Assembly: GCF_009695775.1 (NCBI RefSeq)
Contig: NZ_VUNG01000030.1
Span: 1-47,579, forward strand
DNA from: Hallella mizrahii
GTDB taxonomy: Bacteria > Bacteroidota > Bacteroidia > Bacteroidales > Bacteroidaceae
Length of the DNA stretch: 47,579 bases
Reading direction: 5' to 3'
Under the pieces are notes generated by a model, which saw only the letters and a program-made list of their open reading frames with translations, made no database searches and was not told the origin of the DNA. A program made the translations under genes and the position numbers. Positions 6,799 to 14,512 of this stretch are shown here, piece after piece; position 1 is the stretch's first letter; every line of letters begins with the position of its first letter.

Positions 6799-7908
6799 TT
6801 ATTGATCATTCAGCGTTCTGTTCGTTCCTTTGATGAAGGTACGCCACTTGTCGATCAGTGCAGCGAAGTCTTCGGGCCATGGCGAGTCGAAGTCCATTTG
6901 CTGATGCGTGCGGGGATGTACGAATCCGAGCGTCTTGGCATGCAGTGCTTGACGGGGACAGATCTTGAAGCAGTTGTTGATGAAAGCCTTGTAGGAAGCA
7001 CTGCGCTGTCCGCGCAGTATCTCTGTTCCGCCGTATCTCTCGTCGCCAAAGAGCGGGTGCCCGATGTGTTTCATGTGGGCGCGGATCTGATGTGTGCGTC
7101 CCGTCTCGAGAATACATTCCACAAGGGTGGTATAGCCAAAACGCTCCAATACTTTGTAATGAGTAACGGCAGGCTTGCCAATGCCCGATTCCGGGTCGAA
7201 GACCTTCATGCGCAGTCGGTCTTTAGGGTCGCGTCCGATGTTGCCTTCTATGCGTCCCTCGTCTTCCACGATGTGTCCCCAGACGAGTGCATTATAGGAG
7301 CGGTGAGTCGTCTTATGGAAGAATTGTTTGCCCAAAACCGTTTTAGCTTCCGGCGTCTTCGCCACGACGAGCAGACCGCTTGTGTCCTTGTCGATGCGGT
7401 GTACCAGTCCTACTTCCGGATTGTTAGCGTCGAAGGCTGGTACGTCACGCATGTGCCATGCCACAGCATTGATCAGCGTACCCGTGAAGTTTCCGGCTCC
7501 TGGGTGCACCACCATGCCGGCCGGCTTGTTGACCACCATCAAGTCGTCATCTTCATAGACGATGTCGAGTGGAATGTTCTCCGCCACGATACTTGTGTCG
7601 TGTTTGGGATAGTCGAGCATGAGCGTGACGACATCTCCCGGGCGTACTTTGTAGTTGCTCTTGACAGCCTTGCCTGCTACGCAGATGCATCCGGCGTCGG
7701 CAGCCGTCTGAATACGGTTGCGGCTGGAGTGCTGCATGTGCTCGGCAAGGAACTTGTCGATGCGTACGGGTGCTTGTCCGGCGTCGACGACGATGCGCCA
7801 ATGCTCATAGCGGTTGCCGTTGGAAGGATTCAGGTTGTCGCGACCGTTGTCTTCGCTCTGATCCAGCTCGTCGTCCAGCAAGTCTGAGAAAATGTTTTCT
7901 TCTGCCAT
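6799..7908 (-). CDS. RluA-family 23S rRNA pseudouridine synthase (RluD-like)
   Basis: This enzyme isomerises uridine to pseudouridine in RNA; RluD acts on helix 69 of 23S rRNA. The 369-residue protein has an S4 RNA-binding domain at about 48-100 (VRIDKFLAEHM to VRPGDVVTL). The catalytic domain contains NKPAGMVVHPG, and the active-site motif HRIDKDTSG places the conserved Asp at residue 173. The C-terminal GRTHQIRAHMKHIGHPL is characteristic. The acidic first 35 residues precede the S4 domain and are poorly conserved. It starts 42 bases after the PASTA gene in the same operon, an arrangement with ddl that is common in Bacteroidetes. RluD is preferred over RluC by layout, not proven. Confidence 0.9.
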   Translation of the reverse strand: MAEENIFSDLLDDELDQSEDNGRDNLNPSNGNRYEHWRIVVDAGQAPVRIDKFLAEHMQHSSRNRIQTAADAGCICVAGKAVKSNYKVRPGDVVTLMLDYPKHDTSIVAENIPLDIVYEDDDLMVVNKPAGMVVHPGAGNFTGTLINAVAWHMRDVPAFDANNPEVGLVHRIDKDTSGLLVVAKTPEAKTVLGKQFFHKTTHRSYNALVWGHIVEDEGRIEGNIGRDPKDRLRMKVFDPESGIGKPAVTHYKVLERFGYTTLVECILETGRTHQIRAHMKHIGHPLFGDERYGGTEILRGQRSASYKAFINNCFKICPRQALHAKTLGFVHPRTHQQMDFDSPWPEDFAALIDKWRTFIKGTNRTLNDQ

Positions 7909-7950
7909 GTCTGTTTTTTCTTTGTTGAGGAGAACGCAGTCTTCGTGGAA

Positions 7951-8661
7951 CTATTCGCCTGTGTTGGTATTCTCTTCCGTATTGTTGTTTTCGGGCTGGT
8001 CGGGCGGTGTAGGGATCTCTTGGAAGTTGTCTACGTCACCGCTCTCGTCGTCGGTATTGTCGTTCTCTATGTCTGGATCGATATAGTTGATGTCGTCGCT
8101 TTGGTCGAGCTGTCCGTCACCGACCTGAATGATCAGTGTGGCATCGATCGGAATCTTATCTCCGGCAACCACATGACGTCCGTTGACGGTGATGCCATAG
8201 ACCCAGTCCTTCTCTCCTGGTACCGATTGCGGCTTGCCCAGTTTGAATCCCATGGCCGTGAGTTTTGCCATAGCCTCTCTCAGCGAGCTGTTGTCGATGA
8301 CATCGGGCAGGGTGATTGTAGGAGAGTGTGTGGCATTGATGGTGACATAGATAATATGTCCCGACTTGACGCGCTCACCAGGTCCCGGTGTCTGCTCCAG
8401 GATAGCTCCAGGTGGCAGAGAGCGTACATAACCCGTATCGCTTACCTCTATCTCCAGCCCGAGACTGTTGACGATCTGCTCAGCATCGGCGTATCGCTTG
8501 TGCAGAATATTGGGGATGGGAATCGACTCGCCGTGGTGGGTGTACAGGTCGATGCCAAAGCGGAAGCCCAAAGCCAGCGCAACGACTACGAGAGCCATTG
8601 CCGCGAGGTTTCCCCAGAGATAGGTACTTTTGAACTTGCCTAAGAATTCAGATATTGTCAT
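7951..8661 (-). CDS. Single-pass membrane protein with PASTA domains
   Basis: PASTA modules bind muropeptides or uncrosslinked peptidoglycan. From the chosen ATG the protein has 236 residues: a short cytoplasmic N-terminus, one membrane segment at about 15-34, at least two PASTA modules (ESIPIPNI to YVTINA, then TITLPDVIDNSSLREAMAKL to TLIIQVGDG), and an acidic Asp/Asn-rich tail. The frame is open to 8772, but the promoter at 8679-8709 overlaps that extension, so the ATG at 8661 is correct. There is no kinase or transpeptidase domain, unlike PASTA proteins of Gram-positives. Its place at the head of an operon with ddl suggests a cell-wall role. Confidence 0.85.
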   Translation of the reverse strand: MTISEFLGKFKSTYLWGNLAAMALVVVALALGFRFGIDLYTHHGESIPIPNILHKRYADAEQIVNSLGLEIEVSDTGYVRSLPPGAILEQTPGPGERVKSGHIIYVTINATHSPTITLPDVIDNSSLREAMAKLTAMGFKLGKPQSVPGEKDWVYGITVNGRHVVAGDKIPIDATLIIQVGDGQLDQSDDINYIDPDIENDNTDDESGDVDNFQEIPTPPDQPENNNTEENTNTGE

Positions 8662-8678
8662 CGGTACTTTATTTAATA

Positions 8679-8709
8679 CAAAGGTAATGCAAACCGCTCG
8701 AAATACAAA
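8679..8709 (-). promoter_or_regulatory. Promoter of the PASTA - pseudouridine synthase - ddl operon
   Basis: On the minus strand TTTG (8706-8709) is followed after 19 bases by TACCTTTG (8679-8686). It lies 18 bases before the ATG at 8661 and rules out the longer open frame. Confidence 0.8.
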
Positions 8710-8846
8710 ATAAAACCCGTGAATATTTTCTTTTTCGTTGTGTGCAACGGTGGTTCTTTTGTTATTAGCCACCGTTTATCAGCAACTGTCTCAGTAATGT
8801 TTGGTGGCCGCATCCTTTACGTTGTGATAGCCACCTTAGATACGGC

Positions 8847-8881
8847 AAAAGCAGCAAGGAAGAGTTATCCTTGCTGCTTTT
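8847..8881. terminator. Terminator after rpmH (bidirectional)
   Basis: Perfect 14-bp arms, AAAAGCAGCAAGGA (8847-8860) and its complement (8868-8881), enclose a seven-base loop. On the minus strand it ends in TTTT, 29 bases after the rpmH stop. Confidence 0.85.
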
Positions 8882-8909
8882 TGCTGCCTTGCGCATAGAC
8901 GCTAAGGAG

Positions 8910-9065
8910 TTACTTGCCGTGGTTCTCGTCAGAGACGGTCAGTTTCTTGCGGCCATGAGCACGACGGGAAGCCAGCACGCGACGGCCATTCTTTGTGGCC
9001 ATTCTCTCGCGGAAGCCGTGCTTGTTGACGCGACGGCGGTTGTGAGGCTGAAATGTTCTTTTCAT
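8910..9065 (-). CDS. rpmH: 50S ribosomal protein L34
   Basis: Translating the minus strand from the ATG at 9065 gives a 51-residue basic protein beginning [20 protein letters not shown] and containing [20 protein letters not shown], the L34 signature. L34 is a small structural protein of the large ribosomal subunit. A consensus promoter lies 67 bases upstream and a strong hairpin terminator 29 bases downstream, so it is a single-gene unit, divergent from efp. The short acidic tail after the core (TVSDENHGK) is a few residues longer than in many L34 proteins. Confidence 0.97.
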   Translation of the reverse strand: MKRTFQPHNRRRVNKHGFRERMATKNGRRVLASRRAHGRKKLTVSDENHGK

Positions 9066-9131
9066 CTTTCTTTATTGTTAATTTATTATTTGTTCCTTCT
9101 CTTTTTGAGCCTTTGCCCTTCTTATGGCTTG

Positions 9132-9162
9132 CAAAATTACGCATAATTTTCGAGATGACAAA
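9132..9162 (-). promoter_or_regulatory. rpmH promoter (TTTG-N19-TAATTTTG)
   Basis: On the minus strand TTTG (9159-9162) and TAATTTTG (9132-9139) are separated by 19 bases. The leader to the rpmH ATG is about 60 bases. Confidence 0.8.
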
Positions 9163-9213
9163 GAATTAAGTGATTTTTCAGTGATAAAAAGATGTTTTTA
9201 TCTAAAATTATAG

Positions 9214-9221
9214 TAACTTTG
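9214..9221 (+). promoter_or_regulatory. -7 element of efp
   Basis: TAACTTTG fits TAnnTTTG and lies 41 bases before the efp ATG, in the AT-rich gap shared with the divergent rpmH promoter. Confidence 0.65.
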
Positions 9222-9262
9222 CACCTGCAAAAGCATGATAATATACTTATAATATACACACA

Positions 9263-9832
9263 ATGATTAATTCACAGGAAATTAAGATCGGAACATGCAT
9301 CCGCATGGACGGCGGTATTTGGAAGTGCGTTGACTTCCAGCATCGTAAGCCAGGAAAAGGCAACACTGTCATGAACACCAAGCTGAAGAACGTGGCTGAC
9401 GGCCGCGTGCTGGAGCGTACTTTCCAGATTGGCTTCAAACTCGATGATGTGCGCGTAGAGCATCGTCCTTACCAGTATCTCTATGAGGATCCTACTGGCT
9501 ACATCTTCATGAATCAGGAGACTTTCGAGCAGATTCCTATCTCCAAGGACATGATCACGGGTTGGGAGTATATGAAGGAAGGCGACGTCGTTGACGTCCA
9601 GACCGACACTTCCGACGGTACCATTCTCTCTGCTGAGATGCCCGTGAAGACCAACCTGAAGATCACTCACAGCGAGCCGGGTGTGAAGGGAAATACTGCT
9701 ACCAACGCTACCAAGCCTGCCACGCTGGAGACCGGTGCTGAGATTCGTGTGCCCTTGTTCATCAATGAGGGCGAGACCATCACGGTCGACACACGCGACG
9801 GCAGCTATGTGGGCCGCGTGAGCGAGAAATAA
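9263..9832 (+). CDS. efp: Translation elongation factor P
   Basis: EF-P enters the ribosomal E site and relieves stalling at consecutive prolines. The 189-residue length and three-domain layout are typical: a KOW-like N-terminal domain (IRMDGGIWKCVDFQHRKPGKGNTV), then two OB domains ending in the conserved GETITVDTRDGSYVGRVSEK. The loop that reaches the peptidyl-transferase centre is PGKGNTV, with Lys32 at the tip position that is modified in many bacteria. Which modification this organism uses cannot be seen; no modifying enzyme (EpmA, EarP) is encoded nearby. It has its own promoter and terminator. Confidence 0.97.
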   Translation: MINSQEIKIGTCIRMDGGIWKCVDFQHRKPGKGNTVMNTKLKNVADGRVLERTFQIGFKLDDVRVEHRPYQYLYEDPTGYIFMNQETFEQIPISKDMITGWEYMKEGDVVDVQTDTSDGTILSAEMPVKTNLKITHSEPGVKGNTATNATKPATLETGAEIRVPLFINEGETITVDTRDGSYVGRVSEK

Positions 9833-9850
9833 TTGGGCACTAAGCCTTAC

Positions 9851-9884
9851 GCCATCCTTCCTTTTGCGAAGGGTGGCTTTTTTT
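9851..9884 (+). terminator. Terminator after efp
   Basis: GCCATCCTTC (9851-9860) pairs with GAAGGGTGGC (9868-9877, one G-U) around a seven-base loop, followed by seven T. Confidence 0.88.
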
Positions 9885-9938
9885 GTTAACGACCGCTCGC
9901 TACTGAGTCCGGTCAGCGTCTTGGAGAATTCTATTACT

Positions 9939-11000
9939 ATGGAGAAACCTTTGAAATATTCTTTTGTCATTCCTGTCTTCAACCGTCCCGATGAGGTCGA
10001 TGAGTTGTTGGACAGCTTGACACGCCAGTCGCTAAGCACTTTTGAAGTTGTCGTTGTCGAGGACGGTTCGCAAGTGCCTTGTCACGATGTCTGTGCGCGC
10101 TATGTGGGAAAACTTGATCTTCACTATTTCAGCAAGCCTAACAGCGGACCCGGACAGAGCCGCAACTATGGCGTAGAACGTGCGCGTGGCGAGTATGTCA
10201 TCATTCTCGATTCCGACGTAGTGGTTCCTCCCGGCTATCTTCAAGCCGTTGACGATGAGTTGCAGCGAGAGTCCTGCGAGGCTTTCGGCGGTCCCGACCG
10301 TGCTGCCGACTCGTTCACTCCTACTCAAAAGGCCATCTCTTATTCCATGACGAGCTTCTTCACCACTGGTGGCATTCGTGGCGGAAAGAAGAAACTCGAC
10401 AAGTTCTATCCCCGTTCCTTTAATATGGGCATCCGTCGCGACCTCTACCAGCAACTTGGCGGCTTCTCCAAGATGCGCTTCGGCGAGGACATCGACTTCT
10501 CCATTCGCATCTTCAAAGCCGGTCTTCACTGCCGTCTCTTCCCAGACGCGTGGGTTTATCACAAGCGGAGGACCGACTTCCGCAAGTTCTGGCGGCAAGT
10601 GTTCAACAGTGGCATCGCCCGCATCAACCTCTACAAGAAATACCCCGACAGTCTTAAACTCGTACATCTCCTGCCGATGGTCTTCACGCTTGGCGTTGTG
10701 TTTTTGGCACTGTTGTTTGTGGCCGGTCTTTTGTCAGTCCTCTTCTCTTTAGCGCGGAGTGAAAGAGACATGGGACTCTATATGATGACATTCGCGTTGG
10801 TACCCTTGATTCTCTACAGCTTGCTGATCCTCGCCGACTCAGCCCGCCAGAGCCATAGTTTGAAGATCGGAATGTTGAGCGTACGGGCTGCCTTCACCCA
10901 GCTCATGGGTTACGGCTGTGGTTTTCTTCAGGCATGGTGGCGGCGTTGCGTGCGTGGGCAAGACGAGTTTGCTGCTTATGAGAAGAACTTCTACAAGTAG
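9939..11000 (+). CDS. Family 2 glycosyltransferase with C-terminal membrane segments
   Basis: GT2 enzymes move sugars from nucleotide-sugar donors onto lipids, glycans or proteins. From the ATG at 9939 the protein has 353 residues and starts directly with the GT-A core (SFVIPVFNRPDEVDELLDSL). The metal-binding DSD is at 91-93 in IILDSDVVVPPGY, and the GED motif in MRFGEDIDFSIRIFKAG supplies the likely catalytic acid. Two hydrophobic segments at about 243-275 and 282-308 anchor it to the membrane. The open frame begins earlier (9864), but that part overlaps the efp terminator and is not family-like. The next gene follows after 42 bases. Acceptor and sugar are unknown. Confidence 0.88.
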   Translation: MEKPLKYSFVIPVFNRPDEVDELLDSLTRQSLSTFEVVVVEDGSQVPCHDVCARYVGKLDLHYFSKPNSGPGQSRNYGVERARGEYVIILDSDVVVPPGYLQAVDDELQRESCEAFGGPDRAADSFTPTQKAISYSMTSFFTTGGIRGGKKKLDKFYPRSFNMGIRRDLYQQLGGFSKMRFGEDIDFSIRIFKAGLHCRLFPDAWVYHKRRTDFRKFWRQVFNSGIARINLYKKYPDSLKLVHLLPMVFTLGVVFLALLFVAGLLSVLFSLARSERDMGLYMMTFALVPLILYSLLILADSARQSHSLKIGMLSVRAAFTQLMGYGCGFLQAWWRRCVRGQDEFAAYEKNFYK

Positions 11001-11042
11001 ACATTTTGTTTTTATCTGTTTTCAATATTTAAAAGACTGCCG

Positions 11043-12275
11043 ATGAACCGAAATCTCTTTCGTATGGCAAAGGCCGTTGTGCTCCTTGCTGTCTTATGGA
11101 TGTCCGGCATGATGAGTGCATTGGCCAAGAAGACAACTGTGGTAATCTCCTGCGACGGCTTCCGCTGGGACTATGCTGAGATGTACGATACGCCTTTTCT
11201 CGACCTGATGTCCCGTCAGGGTGTCAAGGGCGAGCTTGTTCCCTCTTTCCCATCGAAGACATTTCCCAACCACTATACCCTTGCCACCGGACTGCGTCCC
11301 GAGCATCACGGTATTATCGCCAACTCGTTTCTCGACCGTGCCACCGGAGAGCGCTTCTCGTTGTCCAATCCCAAGACCAAGTGCGACGCCCGTTTCTACC
11401 ATGGCGAGCCGCTTTGGCTTACAGCCCAGCGTCAGGGGTTGCATACGGCTGTTTTTTATTGGCCGGGGTCAGATGTGGCTGTTGCCGGTCATTATCCCGA
11501 CCTTTGGCACAGCTACGACGAAAAGCCACATCTTACATTCAGCCAGCGTGTCGACGGCATCATGCAGCAACTCACGGCAAAGAATTGTCCCGACCTCATC
11601 ATGGCCTATTTTGAAGAACCTGATGCCAGCGGACATAACTATGGCCCACAAGCCAAGCAGACACGATTGGCCGTGGAGCGCATAGACTCGCTGTTGGGCA
11701 GTTTGTGGACACGCATCGGCAAGGCGGGGCTCCAAAACAGCGTCAATCTTGTCATTGTCTCCGACCATGGCATGACGTGGTTCACACCTTCACGCCAGAT
11801 AACAGTCAGTAGTTATCTTCATAAAGAATGGTATCAGAGCATTGAAGGCAATCTCCCTGCCAACATTTATGCGCCGGCGCGTTGGCAGCAAGACAGCATT
11901 GTCGCAGCACTGAGTCATGTGGCTCACTTGCGTGTGTGGCGCAAAGACGACATTCCCCAGTGGCTTCATTACCAGTCCGACCCGAATATTGGCGACGTTC
12001 TGGTGCTGCCCGATGAGGGCTTCCTCTTCACCGACGAGACATGCCACGATGGGGGCGTGCATGGCTTCGACCCGGCCTACAGCGACATGCACGCCCTTTT
12101 CCGCGCCATGGGCCCCGATATTCGTAATGGCGGTGACATGGGAGTGTTCTCCAACACCGCCGTCTATGCTTTAGTCTGCCACCTGCTTGGCATCAGTCCG
12201 GCACCCAATGACGGCATGGAGGATTACCAGCGGATAGCCATTAAGATGTTCAAGGATGGAAAAGCTCAGCATTAA
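11043..12275 (+). CDS. Exported nucleotide pyrophosphatase/phosphodiesterase-like enzyme
   Basis: Members of this alkaline-phosphatase-superfamily branch (NPP) hydrolyse nucleotide or lipid phosphodiesters with two metal ions. The 410-residue protein has a signal peptide (residues 1-28, ending SALA). The metal site begins with SCDGFRWDY (Asp38), and the nucleophile Thr73 lies in PSFPSKTFPNHYTLATG, with Asn76 beside it. Further ligands are in YFEEPDASGHNYG, SDHGM and the late GVHGFDPAY. All are intact, so it should be active in the periplasm. It follows the GT2 gene by 42 bases, and its last 20 bases overlap radC. The substrate cannot be told from the sequence. Confidence 0.88.
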   Translation: MNRNLFRMAKAVVLLAVLWMSGMMSALAKKTTVVISCDGFRWDYAEMYDTPFLDLMSRQGVKGELVPSFPSKTFPNHYTLATGLRPEHHGIIANSFLDRATGERFSLSNPKTKCDARFYHGEPLWLTAQRQGLHTAVFYWPGSDVAVAGHYPDLWHSYDEKPHLTFSQRVDGIMQQLTAKNCPDLIMAYFEEPDASGHNYGPQAKQTRLAVERIDSLLGSLWTRIGKAGLQNSVNLVIVSDHGMTWFTPSRQITVSSYLHKEWYQSIEGNLPANIYAPARWQQDSIVAALSHVAHLRVWRKDDIPQWLHYQSDPNIGDVLVLPDEGFLFTDETCHDGGVHGFDPAYSDMHALFRAMGPDIRNGGDMGVFSNTAVYALVCHLLGISPAPNDGMEDYQRIAIKMFKDGKAQH

Positions 12276-12942
12276 TCATTGGGACGAACAAGACCGGCCG
12301 CGCGAGAAAATGATGCGGCTCGGAGCAGCAGCACTCAGCGATGCCGAGTTGCTTGCCATCCTCATTGGGTCTGGGTCTGACCGGCAGAGTGCTGTGGACT
12401 TGATGCGCACGGTGCTCAGCGACTGTAACTATAATCTCAACACGTTAGGCAAGAAGACTGTCAACGACCTGTGCCGTTACCACGGCATGGGGCCAGCTAA
12501 GGCCATCACCATTCTCGCCGCCTGCGAACTTGGCAAGCGACGCAAAGACACCGTCGCCGAGGAACGACCCGATCTCGGTTCTGCCACAGCCATCTACAAC
12601 ATGATGCATCCCAAGTTGCAGGATCTCGACGTGGAGGAATTCCACATTCTGATGCTCAACCAGTCGTTTAAACTCATCAAGGAAGAGTGCGTCAGTCACG
12701 GCGGACTCACAGAGACAGCCGTCGACATTCGCATCATCATCAAGGACGCCCTGCTCTGCAACACCACGGTACTTGCCGTCTGCCACAACCATCCCAGTGG
12801 CAACAAACGGCCCAGTCGCTTGGACGATCAGCTCACCGACCGTATTCGCAAGGCGTGCGAGCTGATGCGTATCTATTTCCTTGACCATGTCATCATCACC
12901 GACGGCAGCTATTACAGCTATCGTGAAGAAGGGCGGCTGTAG
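12256..12942 (+). CDS. radC: RadC-family JAB/MPN-domain protein
   Basis: The 228-residue protein has an N-terminal helix-hairpin-helix region (PREKMMRLGAAALSDAELLAIL, with GMGPAKA at 77-83) and a C-terminal JAMM metalloprotease-like domain. The JAMM zinc motif is complete: His177 and His179 in CHNHPSG and Asp190 in SRLDDQ. RadC was named for DNA repair, but that role has been disputed and its biochemical activity is unsettled. Its start lies inside the preceding phosphatase gene (20-base overlap), so translation is probably coupled. Length is normal, so this is the chromosomal full-length form and not a short mobile-element version. Confidence 0.93.
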   Translation: MEKLSINHWDEQDRPREKMMRLGAAALSDAELLAILIGSGSDRQSAVDLMRTVLSDCNYNLNTLGKKTVNDLCRYHGMGPAKAITILAACELGKRRKDTVAEERPDLGSATAIYNMMHPKLQDLDVEEFHILMLNQSFKLIKEECVSHGGLTETAVDIRIIIKDALLCNTTVLAVCHNHPSGNKRPSRLDDQLTDRIRKACELMRIYFLDHVIITDGSYYSYREEGRL

Positions 12943-13001
12943 GCGTCCCGCATCAGCAAAGCAGCCAAAACAGGGATCTATGTATAAAAAACCGACTAAT
13001 T

Positions 13002-13033
13002 TTTGTTAGTTTGCTTTTTTTTACTTATATTTG
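13002..13033 (+). promoter_or_regulatory. Promoter of the GH28 gene (TTTG-N20-TATATTTG)
   Basis: TTTG at 13002-13005 and TATATTTG at 13026-13033 are 20 bases apart, a full consensus match. Transcription should begin near 13040, which excludes the TTG codon at 13031 as a start and supports the ATG at 13082. Confidence 0.82.
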
Positions 13034-13081
13034 CGTCATCATTACATGACTACGACACATCATACCTTTGACCAATCATCA

Positions 13082-14434
13082 ATGAGAAGACTGATATTAC
13101 TGCTTATTGACATTCTTATTTTGGTGCCATTATGGGCTCAAGCCACCTATCGCGTCACGGATTACGGGGCAAAAGGCGACGGAACAACCGATGATGCACC
13201 GGCTCTCCAGCGTGCTATTGATGCATGCAGTGCCGACGGTGGCGGGCGTGTACTCCTGTCGCGTGGCAAGACCTTCCTTTCCGGTCCTTTACAGTTGAAG
13301 TCCGGTGTGGAGCTGTATCTCGATGCCGGAGCCACCTTATTGGCCAATCCTGATGAGAAAGTCTATCGCCACAGTGCCTTTGGCAGCAATCAGGGCGAGG
13401 GTATGCTATGGCTCTGGGCCAAAGATGCCCATGATATCCGCGTATGTGGGCGTGGCACCATCGACGGCAACGGCGTGCGCTTCATGGGTCGCGAGCTGTC
13501 CGACTCTTATGAGCTCAAGCCTGTGACCACCTTTGATCCCCGGCCGCATGTCCTCACGCTCATTGGCGTGAATAACGTACAAGTGCGTGACGTCACGATC
13601 CGCGAAGGTGCTTACTGGACACTCCACCTCGTCGGTTGCGACGACGCAGTGGTCGACGGCATCAATCTACTCAACAACTTAAAGATACGCAACGGCGACG
13701 GCATCGACATCGACCATAGCCGGCATGTGCGCGTCAGCAACTGTCATATCACCTCCGGCGACGACTGCATCTGCCTGAAAAACCGCCGCGAGTTTGCCGA
13801 ATATGGTTCGTGTCACGATATTGTAGTGACCAACTGCACGATGAGCTCGCGATCCTGTGCCATCAAGATCGGGTCGGAGAACATGGATTCCATCTACAAT
13901 GTCAGCATCGACAACTGCGTCATCACCCGTTCCAACCGTGGACTGGGCATACAAAACCGCGACGAGGGCACGGTGACCGACGTGGTCTTCTCCAATATCA
14001 TCATGGATCTGCGCCTTTGGAGCGACGTGTGGTGGGGGAAGGCTGAGCCCATTTACGTCACCAGCTATCCTCGTGCCGACGGCAACAACAAGGATGCCAA
14101 CTGGCGTTTCCCCAAGGGTGAGACCCACGGACGCTGTGGAGAGGTAAGTCGCATCTACTTCCGTGGCATCGTCGCCACGTCGGAAAACGGCTGTTTCATC
14201 GGTGGAGAAGTGGGTAAAGTCAAGGACATTCATCTCGACAATGTCAGTCTGCGCCTTTGCCACATGACGGATTATAAAGGTGGCATCTACGACAAGCGTC
14301 CATGCCGTGGCGAAGGCTATATATATAATAAGGTGTATGGCGTCTATGTCGACCAGGCTCAGGACGTCCACACTACCGGACTCTCTGTCACAGCCCATGG
14401 CGTGGACTACGGTGGCCCAGCCTTTGGACTTTAA
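13082..14434 (+). CDS. GH28 family glycosidase (polygalacturonase-type), exported
   Basis: GH28 enzymes hydrolyse alpha-linked galacturonic acid in pectin by inversion on a parallel beta-helix. The protein (450 residues) has a signal peptide ending LWAQA, then the characteristic YRVTDYGAKGDGTTDDAPALQRAID. The catalytic aspartates stand in NGDGIDID (Asp206) and SGDDCICLK (Asp227, Asp228). The usual Gly-His-Gly segment is replaced by SCAIKIGSE and the RIK segment by RGLGIQNRD, as in the divergent GH28 forms frequent in Bacteroidetes. It heads the locus with its own promoter, 78 bases before the SusC start. Exo- versus endo-action and the exact pectic substrate are not decided by sequence. Confidence 0.88.
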   Translation: MRRLILLLIDILILVPLWAQATYRVTDYGAKGDGTTDDAPALQRAIDACSADGGGRVLLSRGKTFLSGPLQLKSGVELYLDAGATLLANPDEKVYRHSAFGSNQGEGMLWLWAKDAHDIRVCGRGTIDGNGVRFMGRELSDSYELKPVTTFDPRPHVLTLIGVNNVQVRDVTIREGAYWTLHLVGCDDAVVDGINLLNNLKIRNGDGIDIDHSRHVRVSNCHITSGDDCICLKNRREFAEYGSCHDIVVTNCTMSSRSCAIKIGSENMDSIYNVSIDNCVITRSNRGLGIQNRDEGTVTDVVFSNIIMDLRLWSDVWWGKAEPIYVTSYPRADGNNKDANWRFPKGETHGRCGEVSRIYFRGIVATSENGCFIGGEVGKVKDIHLDNVSLRLCHMTDYKGGIYDKRPCRGEGYIYNKVYGVYVDQAQDVHTTGLSVTAHGVDYGGPAFGL

Positions 14435-14477
14435 CCAATTGTCAACCCCTTGTAATGTACTTGACACATATTCGTGT

Positions 14478-14485
14478 TAACTTTG
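14478..14485 (+). promoter_or_regulatory. -7 element upstream of the first susC-like gene
   Basis: TAACTTTG lies 27 bases before the ATG at 14513. No well-spaced TTTG is present, as is common for activator-dependent SusC promoters. Confidence 0.55.
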
Positions 14486-14512
14486 CACTTATATTATAAA
14501 ACTATATCTATT

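Noticed and set aside
14461..14466. TTGACA hexamer upstream of the first susC-like gene as a sigma-70 -35 box
   Set aside because: It is only 11 bases from the -7 element TAACTTTG, too close for a promoter of either type.
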